DNA from: Bdellovibrionales bacterium
Lineage (GTDB): Bacteria; Bdellovibrionota; Bdellovibrionia; Bdellovibrionales; JAMPXM01
DNA length: 64,000 nt
Assembly: GCA_016713885.1 (NCBI GenBank)
Contig: JADJOF010000013.1
Coordinates: forward strand, 124,001-188,000
Reading direction: 5' to 3'
Positions 8,541 through 15,511 of the stretch are shown here, piece after piece (position 1 is the first letter of the stretch; each line of letters starts with the position of its first letter). The notes under the pieces were generated by a model, which did not search any database, had not been told where the DNA came from, and saw only the letters and a list, made by a program, of their open reading frames with translations. Position numbers and translations under genes: made by a program.

Positions 8541-9368
8541 ATGGGGTTAAGAATAGGGACCAATGTGGCTGCGATTGCGGCTTCACGGAATTTGGCCCGT
8601 AGTTCAGAGAGGGTGCAGCACTCCTTGGAGGCGCTGGCCAGCGGAAGCCGTATCACTCAACCGGGAGATGACGCTGCCGGTTTTGCGATATCCGAGCAGC
8701 TGCGTGGTCAAGAGAGTGGCTTGCTGCAGGCCCGTCGAAATGCGGACAATGCGATCGGGTTTATTCAAGTCGCCGAGGGTGGACTCTCGGAGCAAAATAA
8801 CATCGTCGTGCGTTTACGTGAGATCGCCGTCCAGGCGGCGAGCGACACCGTGGGCGATGATGAACGCGAGTTCTTGGATACCGAGTTTCAACAGATGACG
8901 GCTGAACTTGACCGCATCGCGCAGACCACGCGCTTTGGTCAGAAGAAACTCTTAGTCGGTACAAACGAAGAGTTTGAGTTTTTTGTCGGTACAAGTGGCG
9001 ACAAAGATACCGATGTTATCAGGTACAAACTCGATGCCGACACTCGAGCCGAAGCGCTTGGCGTTAGCGGAATGTCTGTGGCTGACCAAGATGATGCGCA
9101 AAGTGTTTTGACTGAACTCGATGAGAGTTTGACGAAACTTGCGAGTACGCGCGCGGCGTTTGGCGCCATTCAAGGTCGACTTGAAATCGCCGGGAACAAT
9201 CTCGATGTACAGCGAGAAAATGTCGCCGAAGCCAGGTCACGAATTTCAGATACTGATATCGCTAGTGAAACCGCGGATCTCGCACGAAATCGCGTCCTGC
9301 AAGATTTTGGTATAGCTGTTCTCGCGCAAGCCAACATGAGTAACGATCGTGCTTTGAAGCTGCTTTGA
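8541..9368 (+). CDS. fliC: flagellin (copy 1)
   Basis: Flagellin is the filament subunit, exported by the flagellar secretion system. The 275-residue protein has only the conserved D0/D1 helices: N-terminal MGLRIGTNVAAIAASRNL and ALASGSRITQPGDDAAGFAISEQL, C-terminal GAIQGRLEIAGNNLDVQRENV and ARSRISDTDIA. The variable outer domains are almost absent. I chose ATG 8541 because GAGGAGG lies just upstream and the family starts with MGLRI. The end is ALKLL, one or two residues shorter than copies 2 and 3. It is preceded by a sigma-28-like promoter. Two related copies follow at 10.2 and 13.1 kb, so the filament is probably mixed. Confidence 0.95.
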   Translation: MGLRIGTNVAAIAASRNLARSSERVQHSLEALASGSRITQPGDDAAGFAISEQLRGQESGLLQARRNADNAIGFIQVAEGGLSEQNNIVVRLREIAVQAASDTVGDDEREFLDTEFQQMTAELDRIAQTTRFGQKKLLVGTNEEFEFFVGTSGDKDTDVIRYKLDADTRAEALGVSGMSVADQDDAQSVLTELDESLTKLASTRAAFGAIQGRLEIAGNNLDVQRENVAEARSRISDTDIASETADLARNRVLQDFGIAVLAQANMSNDRALKLL

Positions 9369-9406
9369 TGCTGCTTTGAGCGACCGCGATGCTCGTCATC
9401 TCGCGA

Positions 9407-9715
9407 TCAATGATTTTCTTCAGTGCACGACAGAGTTTTGGTCTCGCCACCCACTGAAACCGTTGCGTAGCAGCACGTTCTTGGAAGTTCTTTCCGATCG
9501 CATTTATAGAATAAGTAAGTATTGATTCCGTCGGCTGAAAAGCCGGCGCCTTCTTTCGCTGCTGGGCTTGCTGCGGCGAGACCTCGTCGAATTTCGGCGC
9601 TCGACATTGTTTTGAAGTCTCCAGATTTCTCAGCAGGCGAGTTCGAAGCGTTGGTCGATGAGTTTGTGCAACTCGCGCTTGAGAGCAAAAGCACAGCACT
9701 TAAAAGCATTCGCAT
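9407..9715 (-). CDS. small lipoprotein between flagellin genes
   Basis: The 102-residue product has a lipoprotein signal: MRMLLSAVLLLSSASC, with lipobox SSASC and cysteine at residue 16. The mature part has a Ser/Asn-rich linker and then a small C-terminal domain with three more cysteines (CDRKELPRTCCYATVSVGG). A good ribosome site (GAAGGGGA) precedes the ATG on the minus strand. It is encoded opposite to the flagellins and converges with copy 1. I do not recognise a family. Confidence 0.65.
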   Translation of the reverse strand: MRMLLSAVLLLSSASCTNSSTNASNSPAEKSGDFKTMSSAEIRRGLAAASPAAKEGAGFSADGINTYLFYKCDRKELPRTCCYATVSVGGETKTLSCTEENH

Positions 9716-9834
9716 TGTTTTTCCCCTTCAGATTGCGGTGATATTGTTGTTCGGTGCCGAGGTGCCGGAGCTGAACTGATCCAACGTCCGGTTTTGAGTT
9801 GAGCTCCAGCGATACGGCTTATGCTGACCTCTGT

Positions 9835-9967
9835 TTTGGTCCTGTACCTGGACCAAAGACGTGCGCTTGAAAATATTTTTTAAATGTCATTTACTTGTTG
9901 TTACGCGTACAAGACGCGCTGCGCAATAAACTGGACTGGACCAAGGTCTCAAGTCTTCTGGACCAAA
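9835..9967. repeat. GGACCAA(A) motif, three direct copies and one inverted
   Basis: TTTGGTCC at 9835-9842 and GGACCAAA at 9850-9857 form a perfect 8-bp inverted repeat with a 7-base loop. The same motif recurs in direct orientation at 9938-9944 (GGACCAA) and 9960-9967 (GGACCAAA). The last copy lies in the spacer of the sigma-28-like promoter. The arrangement resembles binding sites of a regulator, but no protein is implicated. Confidence 0.45.
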
Positions 9968-9975
9968 GCCGAGAA
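9949..9975 (+). promoter_or_regulatory. sigma-28 (FliA)-like promoter of flagellin gene 2
   Basis: TCAAGTCT at 9949-9956, an 11-base spacer and GCCGAGAA at 9968-9975 match the FliA consensus at 6 of 8 and 7 of 8 positions with exact spacing. The distance to the flagellin start is about 235 bases. Confidence 0.6.
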
Positions 9976-10144
9976 GTAACTTGAACACGTTGGGACAGTC
10001 AGAAGAGCGTTTCAGCAGTCAAGCGAAGCTCTCCTCCGATGCGCCCCGAAGCACTCGAAACCTTGGCAGTCACCGAGGGAGCGAGTCGCGACGGGCGTCC
10101 CACTGAAAAGTTAAACGCATTGCCCCGGCTTGGGTGATGCAAAA

Positions 10145-10167
10145 CTGCACGCGATGGGCGCGTGCAG
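10145..10167 (+). promoter_or_regulatory. hairpin in the flagellin 2 leader
   Basis: CTGCACGCG at 10145-10153 pairs perfectly with CGCGTGCAG at 10159-10167 around a 5-base loop. It lies about 42 bases before the start codon and leaves the ribosome site (GGGAGAGG) free. It could stabilise the message or mark a processing site. Confidence 0.5.
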
Positions 10168-10209
10168 CTGTGGGCTCATCCATTTTGGGTGAGAAAGGGA
10201 GAGGTACGT

Positions 10210-11037
10210 ATGGGCTTGAGGATTACTACGAATGTCGGTGCGATCAACGCACAACGACAGTTGTCGACACAGCAGACGCGAGCGTCGCACTCATTGGCGG
10301 CACTGTCATCGGGAAGTCGCATCGTGAATGCGGCAGACGATGCGGCGGGACTCGCGATCTCTGAAAACATCAAAGGACAGAATCGTGGTCTTTTGATGGC
10401 AAGACAGAACGCATTCAACGCGGGCTCTCTGGTGCAGGTCTCAGAGGGTGGCTTGAGTGAGATCAACAACGTTTTGATTCGTTTACGAGAATTGGGTGTG
10501 CAAGCGGCGTCAGATAACATCGGTGATGAGGAACGCTCGTTCCTTGATCAAGAGGTTCAGCAGTTGGTTTCAGAGGCTGACCGCATCGCCAAGACGACGC
10601 GTTTTGGTTCTAAGAAACTGCTCGATGGTTCTGGTGAGGAACTCGAGTTCCATGTCGGCCCATTTGGTGATGATGACAACATTATTCGCTATAAAATGAA
10701 CGCAGATGCAACGGCATCCAAACTTGGAATCGATGGCGTATCGGTAGCCGAGAAGGGCGATGCCCGATCTCTGCTAGGAACAGTCGATGAAGCCTTGGTT
10801 GAGCTTGGAAAGATGCGAGCGGACTTCGGTGCGGTTCAAAGTCGATTGAATACCACGACTTCCAACTTGGATATCCAATATGAAAACTTGTCGGCGGCCT
10901 ATTCGCGTATCCGCGATGCCGACATCGCAAAAGAATCGGCCGACCTTGCGTCAGCCCAGGTTCTTCAGCAGGCAGCGGTTTCGGTCATGGCGCAAGCCAA
11001 CCAAACACCGGCGCAGGCACTGCGACTCTTGTCATAA
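10210..11037 (+). CDS. fliC: flagellin (copy 2)
   Basis: This second filament protein of 275 residues has the same short D0/D1-only structure. It begins MGLRITTNVGAINAQRQL, carries ALSSGSRIVNAADDAAGLAI, and ends with YSRIRDADIAKESADLAS and AQALRLLS. The start ATG 10210 follows GGGAGAGG. A sigma-28-like promoter and a long structured leader precede it, and a strong hairpin follows the stop. It is closer to the textbook flagellin pattern (NAADDAAGLAIS) than copy 1. Confidence 0.95.
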   Translation: MGLRITTNVGAINAQRQLSTQQTRASHSLAALSSGSRIVNAADDAAGLAISENIKGQNRGLLMARQNAFNAGSLVQVSEGGLSEINNVLIRLRELGVQAASDNIGDEERSFLDQEVQQLVSEADRIAKTTRFGSKKLLDGSGEELEFHVGPFGDDDNIIRYKMNADATASKLGIDGVSVAEKGDARSLLGTVDEALVELGKMRADFGAVQSRLNTTTSNLDIQYENLSAAYSRIRDADIAKESADLASAQVLQQAAVSVMAQANQTPAQALRLLS

Positions 11038-11054
11038 ATCGAGGCATGAATTCT

Positions 11055-11091
11055 GAGAGGGAGCTGTTTTAATCAGCGGGTGCTCCCTCTC
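11055..11091 (+). terminator. hairpin after flagellin 2
   Basis: GAGAGGGAGC at 11055-11064 is perfectly complementary to GCTCCCTCTC at 11082-11091, giving a 10-bp stem with a 17-base loop 18 bases after the stop. No T-run follows, so it may act as a 3' stabiliser or with Rho rather than as a strict intrinsic terminator. Confidence 0.6.
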
Positions 11092-11258
11092 GCCTCCAGC
11101 TTTGAACAACGAAGGTTCGCGAGCAGAATTGTACGCAGCCTTCTTGTGATGAGGCCCCGCGGCCGGAGTCCAAATCCTCAGTTACCGTATCGAGGACGGG
11201 CATCGGCAGGGAAGACAAGAGATGGAATTGGTCTTCATGTTGTTGACCGCAAGGTTTT

Positions 11259-11418
11259 GGGCTGTGGACAGAATTTTTTAAAAGAACTCACTTCGGTGAA
11301 CCGGAGGGCTTGAGGCCGAAGTGAGGAGAATTGAAAGAACATAGTGAGTCGTGGCCCACAGACGACGACTCTCAAGCCCACCCCGGGGAGGATTCGTAGT
11401 CCTTCTCGGGGTTTTTTT
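11259..11418 (+). ncRNA. candidate structured RNA with pseudoknot and its own terminator
   Basis: This region between flagellin 2 and the zinc-ribbon gene has no plausible coding frame but is dense in complementary segments. CTCACTTCGG (11287-11296) pairs with CCGAAGTGAG (11316-11325). The loop of that hairpin contains GGGCTTGAG (11306-11314), which is perfectly complementary to CTCAAGCCC (11371-11379), so a pseudoknot is possible. AGTCGT (11347-11352) pairs with ACGACT (11365-11370), stacking directly on it. An intrinsic terminator follows at once. I could not match it to 6S RNA, tmRNA, RNase P RNA, SRP RNA or a known riboswitch. The 5' end is not defined; no convincing promoter was seen. 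Confidence 0.5.
11381..11418 (+). terminator. intrinsic terminator after the structured region
   Basis: CCCCGGGGAGGA (11381-11392) pairs with TCCTTCTCGGGG (11400-11411), allowing two G-T pairs, around a 7-base loop, and seven T residues follow at 11412-11418. This is the clearest intrinsic terminator in the window, yet the nearest upstream gene ends 340 bases earlier with its own hairpin. That suggests a separate short transcript. Confidence 0.85.
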
Positions 11419-11466
11419 GTATTGAATCGGTTGTGATTTTGCGGTGGTCGTGATTTTTTGACGGTC

Positions 11467-11946
11467 ATGAAAATCGGTCCGGTCCCCCTTTCTATATTGG
11501 AGCTTCTGCGGGTCACTCTTGAGGAAAAAGGTATTCCTCACAAAATCTCCTTTTCTGAAATTGCCTTTGCTCAAGCTGAGGCCAAGGCGCAGCCCAAGAC
11601 GCCGGGGCGCTTCCCACTGTTTTCTGGTCCCATCGATATGTTTTACGTCGAGCTTAGTGATGAGCACGTTGATGGAGTTAAGGAACTCATCGAAAAAATC
11701 TCGGGGCCTATTGCGCCTTCTGAGATTGTCGAACTTGATGAGACGGTGGAGTACCACTGTCCCGAATGCGACTTCACAGCCGAGGCGCCGTCACTTTGTC
11801 CAACACATCGAATTCCGTTGCTTGAGTTTTCGGAGTGGGCCGCTGCGAAGGCCAAGAAAGGCGACGCCGTTGGAAAGTTATTTCCGTGGATTTTTGTGTT
11901 GATCGTTGCCGTGCTCGTCGGTCTGCGGGTGGCGGGTTTGCTATGA
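11467..11946 (+). CDS. zinc-ribbon-like protein with C-terminal membrane anchor
   Basis: The product is about 159 residues from ATG 11467; a TTG nine bases upstream is also possible and the ribosome site is poor. Residues 95-120 contain CPECDF and CPTHRIPL, an apparent CxxC...C metal site. The C terminus is a single hydrophobic helix (LFPWIFVLIVAVLVGLRVAGL), suggesting a tail anchor in the inner membrane. The N-terminal half (LLRVTLEEKGIPHKISFSE, then MFYVELSDEHVDGVKELIEKI) looks like a small alpha/beta domain that may sense a ligand. The stop overlaps the MOSC gene start (ATGA). No function is known to me. Confidence 0.65.
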   Translation: MKIGPVPLSILELLRVTLEEKGIPHKISFSEIAFAQAEAKAQPKTPGRFPLFSGPIDMFYVELSDEHVDGVKELIEKISGPIAPSEIVELDETVEYHCPECDFTAEAPSLCPTHRIPLLEFSEWAAAKAKKGDAVGKLFPWIFVLIVAVLVGLRVAGLL

Positions 11947-12602
11947 AGGTTCTTTCAACCAATACCGGTCGTCCTCAAACTTACACCTTTCAAGATCTCA
12001 CCGTTCGCTCGTCGATGCGTCGCGAGTCAGTTCCGGCGGGCATTCAAGTTCACTTTAAAGGCGTCGACGGTGATGAGTTTTCAAGCCCACTGCTTCACGG
12101 TGTGAATGCTTCGGCCGTTTATGCCTACTCGGCCGCGACATTTCCTCAGTGGACGGTGCGCTACGAGCAAAAAGTAGGCGCTGGAAACTTTGGTGAGAAT
12201 CTGACGATGGATGAGCTTGATGAGAGTCATTTCTTTGCTGGTGATGAATGGATGGTCGGGACTGCGCGTCTGCGTGTGTCGGGTCCGCGCTATCCATGCA
12301 ATAGACTGAATGCCTGCTTTCAGCGCGCGGACGCCATGCATCTCTTCGCCGAGGTTCGTCGTCCAGGGGTTTATTTTGAAGTTGTGAATGAGGGTTTCAT
12401 TCGCCCGGGCGATGAGCTTGTGCTCGCGAGGAGTTCCGGTCAGCGTTGGTCTGTTATTCAAATCTTCGATTTACTCACGGCTCGTAAGCTTCCTCCCTAT
12501 GCGGAGGACGTTCGTGCTGCATTTTCTGCGATTGTTATCGACACCGATGTTCCGGAGTTGTTTCGCGCACAGTTTCAAAAAGCCCTCGCTGCCAGTCGTT
12601 AG
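11943..12602 (+). CDS. MOSC-domain protein (YiiM-like)
   Basis: MOSC domains bind or deliver sulfur from the molybdenum cofactor; the YiiM group handles reduction of hydroxylated nitrogen compounds. The 219-residue protein has the expected features: DGDEFSSPLLHG near the start, VRYEQKVGAGNFGENLT in the middle and SGPRYPCNRLN with the conserved cysteine. The start ATG 11943 overlaps the upstream stop by four bases; extending further upstream would run through the neighbouring gene. No molybdopterin enzyme genes are nearby, so its substrate cannot be inferred. Confidence 0.82.
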   Translation: MKVLSTNTGRPQTYTFQDLTVRSSMRRESVPAGIQVHFKGVDGDEFSSPLLHGVNASAVYAYSAATFPQWTVRYEQKVGAGNFGENLTMDELDESHFFAGDEWMVGTARLRVSGPRYPCNRLNACFQRADAMHLFAEVRRPGVYFEVVNEGFIRPGDELVLARSSGQRWSVIQIFDLLTARKLPPYAEDVRAAFSAIVIDTDVPELFRAQFQKALAASR

Positions 12603-12804
12603 GCGAGTCGGGCTCTTATTTTTTAGCAGGACTCGACTAAAAGCGGTCAGACCTTTGTTTGATCGAGTTTTTTTGCATCACGTTGCATGCCTTTTCCTGG
12701 ACTATCGTCCTGCAAATCTGCACTGAAGTCGCGTCGAGCCCAACGTTTTTCAAGACGATGGTCGAGTTTGCGCAAGACCGAAGTCTAGTTCTACTCGACC
12801 CGAC

Positions 12805-12831
12805 TAAGGTTCGCCCAGACCTCGCCGAAGA
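12805..12831 (+). promoter_or_regulatory. sigma-28 (FliA)-like promoter of flagellin gene 3
   Basis: TAAGGTTC at 12805-12812, an 11-base spacer and GCCGAAGA at 12824-12831 match the FliA consensus at 6 of 8 positions in each box with exact spacing. It resembles the copy 1 promoter in ending with a GAAnAG extension. Confidence 0.6.
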
Positions 12832-12969
12832 GTTGGCTGTGAGTAGCTCGACGGACCGAAAGTCGAGTGGATGAGCGAAGTTGATAGAGTGACTGCTGTC
12901 GACGGCTGCGATGATCCCACTAGGCCAAAGTCTTGAAGGACTGTCCACACCAACGTGTTCAACCCAAAG

Positions 12970-12985
12970 GCGCCATGTATGGCGC
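12970..12985 (+). promoter_or_regulatory. hairpin in the flagellin 3 leader
   Basis: GCGCCAT at 12970-12976 and ATGGCGC at 12979-12985 are complementary, giving a six-base-pair stem with a TGTA loop about 100 bases before the start codon. It is shorter than the hairpin in the copy 2 leader. Confidence 0.4.
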
Positions 12986-13085
12986 TTCCGGATAACCCTC
13001 GAAGTAGGTTTTGAGGCCCGGGCGTAGATGGAATCACCGCGCACAGCTCTGCACGCGAAGGCGGCAGAAAAAATGGAGGTACCCA

Positions 13086-13919
13086 ATGGGTATGCGTATC
13101 GCAACGAATGTTTCTTCTATCTCGGCACAACGCTCTCTCGCGACAAGTGCTCGTGAAATGTCAAAATCGTTTGCCCAGTTGTCTTCGGGCTCACGAATCA
13201 CAAAGGCTGCAGACGATGCAGCGGGACTCTCAATTAGTGAAGGCTTAAAAGGTCAGATCCGCGGCTATGCTCAGGCGGGTCGAAACGCAATGGATGGTAT
13301 CTCGCTGGTTCAGACGGCAGAGGGCGGTCTCTCTGAGATCTCCAATATCATGACTCGCCTTCGTGAACTTGGTGTTCAAGCGTCTTCGGATACCGTCAGT
13401 GACGTTGAACGCGGATTTATCAATAAAGAGGTTGAACAACTTAAGAACGAATCGGAACGGATCGCACAGTCGACTCGCTTCGGTAAAGTGAATCTTCTCG
13501 ACGGTTCAGGTGGAAAGTTCGACTTCCAGGTCGACATCAACAATGATGACTTCAAAGACCGTATTAGCTTTGATGCCAGTGAAAACAACGCAACGACCGC
13601 GGCGATCGGTGTGGACGGAGTCGACTTTTCGACAAAAGAAGGGGCGCAATCTGCCCTTATGACTCTCGACGACGCCCAAGTTCAGATTAACGGATTCCGT
13701 GCGAGCCTCGGTGCGATTCAGAATCGCTTGATCTCGACGCAAGATAACATTGCGGTGGCACATGAGAATCTGTCGGCCGCGAATTCTCGAATCCGTGACA
13801 CAGATGTCGCACAGGCCTCTGCAGAGGTTACTCGTAACCAGATTCTGCAAGCAGCTTCGGTGTCTGTCTTGGCAAGCGCGAACCAAGCGCCACAAGCAGC
13901 AATGAAGTTGATTGGATAA
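13086..13919 (+). CDS. fliC: flagellin (copy 3)
   Basis: The third filament protein has 277 residues. It starts MGMRIATNVSSISAQRSL after a good GGAGGT site, contains QLSSGSRITKAADDAAGLSI, and ends with SRIRDTDVAQASAEVTRN and QAAMKLIG. Like the other two it has no large variable domain, only about 60 residues between the helices. It has its own sigma-28-like promoter and two strong hairpins after the stop. The three copies are separated by unrelated genes rather than being a simple tandem array. Confidence 0.95.
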   Translation: MGMRIATNVSSISAQRSLATSAREMSKSFAQLSSGSRITKAADDAAGLSISEGLKGQIRGYAQAGRNAMDGISLVQTAEGGLSEISNIMTRLRELGVQASSDTVSDVERGFINKEVEQLKNESERIAQSTRFGKVNLLDGSGGKFDFQVDINNDDFKDRISFDASENNATTAAIGVDGVDFSTKEGAQSALMTLDDAQVQINGFRASLGAIQNRLISTQDNIAVAHENLSAANSRIRDTDVAQASAEVTRNQILQAASVSVLASANQAPQAAMKLIG

Positions 13920-13927
13920 TAGTACGA

Positions 13928-13989
13928 GGGAAGGGGGTCTCCTTTCCCTTCCCGGGCCAACCTACCCGAGGGACTTATCGGTCCCTCGG
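13928..13989 (+). terminator. two hairpins after flagellin 3
   Basis: GGGAAGGG (13928-13935) pairs with CCCTTCCC (13946-13953), and CCGAGGGAC (13966-13974) pairs perfectly with GTCCCTCGG (13981-13989) around a 6-base loop. They lie between the flagellin stop and the convergent HNH gene. Neither has a strong T-run. Confidence 0.65.
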
Positions 13990-14017
13990 TGGTCTTTGTC
14001 CGGGCGTCGCCGATTGG

Positions 14018-14899
14018 CTATGAGTTCAGATATTGATCCATTTTCTCGAGTCCGAGTTCAGAGATAGCATGTCGCTGGTTGCATGACCGGCAAAGTACAC
14101 GCAGGTTTTCCAAAGTCGTCGCTCCTCCCTTTGCCTGAGGCTTGATGTGATCGACTTCCAAGGCGTAAGTTGAGCCACAGCGCTCACACTGATTTCCCGC
14201 TCTTTTAAAAACAGTCCGTCTCATTTGTGCTTTTGATATTTTTATGACGCGACGCTTTCTGGACGTCCAAGGTGCGGCGGGGCTGAGTTGCTTGATCCCG
14301 ATTTCGCAAAGAATTTCAAAGAGTTCTCCAATTGTGAGTGACGGGTGCTTGTGCGCGAGAAGGCCCTTCAGGTGTTCAACTTTGCCGCGGATACGACTGT
14401 TCGCCTGGAAGCGGAACTCGACCCGGTCATCGGCGACGACCTTAATTTGATCGGGGGCGAGGGAGTTCGGCGCCGTCGAGAGTGAAAGGGTGATTTGCTC
14501 GGCTTCGCGAATGGGACGATTGGCGATCTTTTCAAGAACGCTGGCTTTGGCTTCGGCGGAAAGCGCCTGGCCTCCGTGCTTTTTCTCTCGTTGGAAGTGT
14601 TGATATGCAACGCTGATGTGGGAAAGCGAAAGCGCACCAGATTGAACTGACGCTTCTACCTCTGGAAGCTCGCTGAGGAGTCTCATGGCGGCGATGCGCC
14701 GATAGGCTTGATCCTCGGAGTAGCCAAGTTTGCGAGTGGCGAAGTCGAAAAGCGATTTATAGCCGAGCGAGGAATACAATCGTCGGCGTTCGATTTCGCG
14801 AAGGTGGTGGAGGACTTTGGTGAGAAGCCCCCGCTCTTCGCGAGCGAGAGTTTCAGTGTTGGCGATGAGATTGGAATCGGTGATTTTGGTGAGGTTCAT
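14018..14899 (-). CDS. HNH endonuclease-domain protein
   Basis: The 293-residue protein has a helical N-terminal region (LREIERRRLYSSLGYKSLFDFA, then KLGYSEDQAYRRIAAMRLL) and a C-terminal HNH domain: CERCGSTYALEVDHIKPQAKGG, then NLRVLCRSCNQRHA, with two CxxC zinc pairs and the catalytic DH. From memory, proteins with this same N-terminal region occur in several copies in Bdellovibrio genomes, often scattered as possible mobile or selfish genes; I could not check this here. It stands alone between flagellin 3 and the FlaG-like gene, on the opposite strand. Confidence 0.85.
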   Translation of the reverse strand: MNLTKITDSNLIANTETLAREERGLLTKVLHHLREIERRRLYSSLGYKSLFDFATRKLGYSEDQAYRRIAAMRLLSELPEVEASVQSGALSLSHISVAYQHFQREKKHGGQALSAEAKASVLEKIANRPIREAEQITLSLSTAPNSLAPDQIKVVADDRVEFRFQANSRIRGKVEHLKGLLAHKHPSLTIGELFEILCEIGIKQLSPAAPWTSRKRRVIKISKAQMRRTVFKRAGNQCERCGSTYALEVDHIKPQAKGGATTLENLRVLCRSCNQRHAISELGLEKMDQYLNS

Positions 14900-15111
14900 A
14901 GGGTCTCCTTATGTGTCGATACGTCTTGCAGGATTGGGATCGCCGGTGGAGCCCGGCAAAAGACGTGGAGGGATGCGATTCGGCAGCGGTAAAGAGCGTG
15001 GTCCGGATGTGGTGGCGGGCCGGGTAGATGTTCAAAAATGGCTGGGCGGTCGGCCAGGAGAGGTCGAGGTCGCGTGTCAGGTCGAAACGCATGTTCCGAA
15101 GAGACAGATGT

Positions 15112-15504
15112 ATGGATGTGAAGGGGATTGTCCGCAACATTCTTCCGTTCGGGATCGCCGGCTCGAGAGATAAACTCGAGGTTAAGCGTCGTGAGAAAAC
15201 GGAGTCGACCGCAAATGAGACGGGCGACAAAGAGGGGAATGGCCAGGCCCAATCAGAGGGACATGAGCAGCGCCGGAATCTAAGCGAAGCTGAAATTCAA
15301 GAGGCCATTCAAATTCTTGAGGCGCTACCGGGTGTAAAAGAAAACGGCTTAACGGTGAAGTTGACGAAGTCTGACGGCGTACCGGCTGTGTATATTGAGG
15401 ATCGAAACGGCAAGGTCGTCCGCCGTATTCCAGAAACAGAACTGAGTCAGGTTCTGAAAACGAAAGAAAAGAAGACCGGTCATCTGCTCAATCGCGCGAT
15501 GTGA
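15112..15504 (+). CDS. FlaG-like flagellar protein
   Basis: The 130-residue product is probably translated from ATG 15112 (MDVKGIVRNILPFGI). Its first 60 residues are charged and low in complexity. The C-terminal part has the FlaG pattern, a strand, a turn and the motif VYIEDRNGKVVRRIPETEL. FlaG affects filament length and usually sits next to flagellin or fliD genes, which fits here. An upstream in-frame start at 15028 adds an arginine-rich stretch and is less likely. The preceding 200 bases hold no other gene. Confidence 0.65.
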   Translation: MDVKGIVRNILPFGIAGSRDKLEVKRREKTESTANETGDKEGNGQAQSEGHEQRRNLSEAEIQEAIQILEALPGVKENGLTVKLTKSDGVPAVYIEDRNGKVVRRIPETELSQVLKTKEKKTGHLLNRAM

Positions 15505-15511
15505 TGAAGGG

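Larger units (their letters stand above)
9716..10209. other. long intergenic leader of flagellin copy 2
   Basis: No gene is apparent in this stretch of nearly 500 bases. It holds GGACCAA repeats (9835-9967), a sigma-28-like promoter (9949-9975) that overlaps one repeat, and a strong hairpin near the start of the flagellin gene (10145-10167). If the promoter is right, the untranslated leader is about 230 bases, unusually long for a flagellin gene. Confidence 0.5.
12603..13085. other. long intergenic leader of flagellin copy 3
   Basis: No gene is supported in this stretch of about 480 bases. Imperfect repeats of ACTCGAC/GACTAA occur near 12629-12636 and 12795-12807. A sigma-28-like promoter lies at 12805-12831 and a hairpin at 12970-12985. 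If that promoter is used, the leader is about 255 bases, comparable to that of copy 2. Confidence 0.5.

Noticed and set aside
9522..9779. A plus-strand frame of 85 codons between flagellins 1 and 2
   Set aside because: The minus strand here encodes a lipoprotein with lipobox and ribosome site; the plus frame has neither.
9835..9967. GGACCAA copies considered as a CRISPR or satellite repeat
   Set aside because: Only 7-8 bases are shared and spacing is irregular.
11230..11380. Structured region considered as 6S RNA, c-di-GMP riboswitch or SRP RNA
   Set aside because: It lacks the long interrupted duplex of 6S RNA, the GEMM-type conserved loops and the SRP tetraloop; no known class could be supported.
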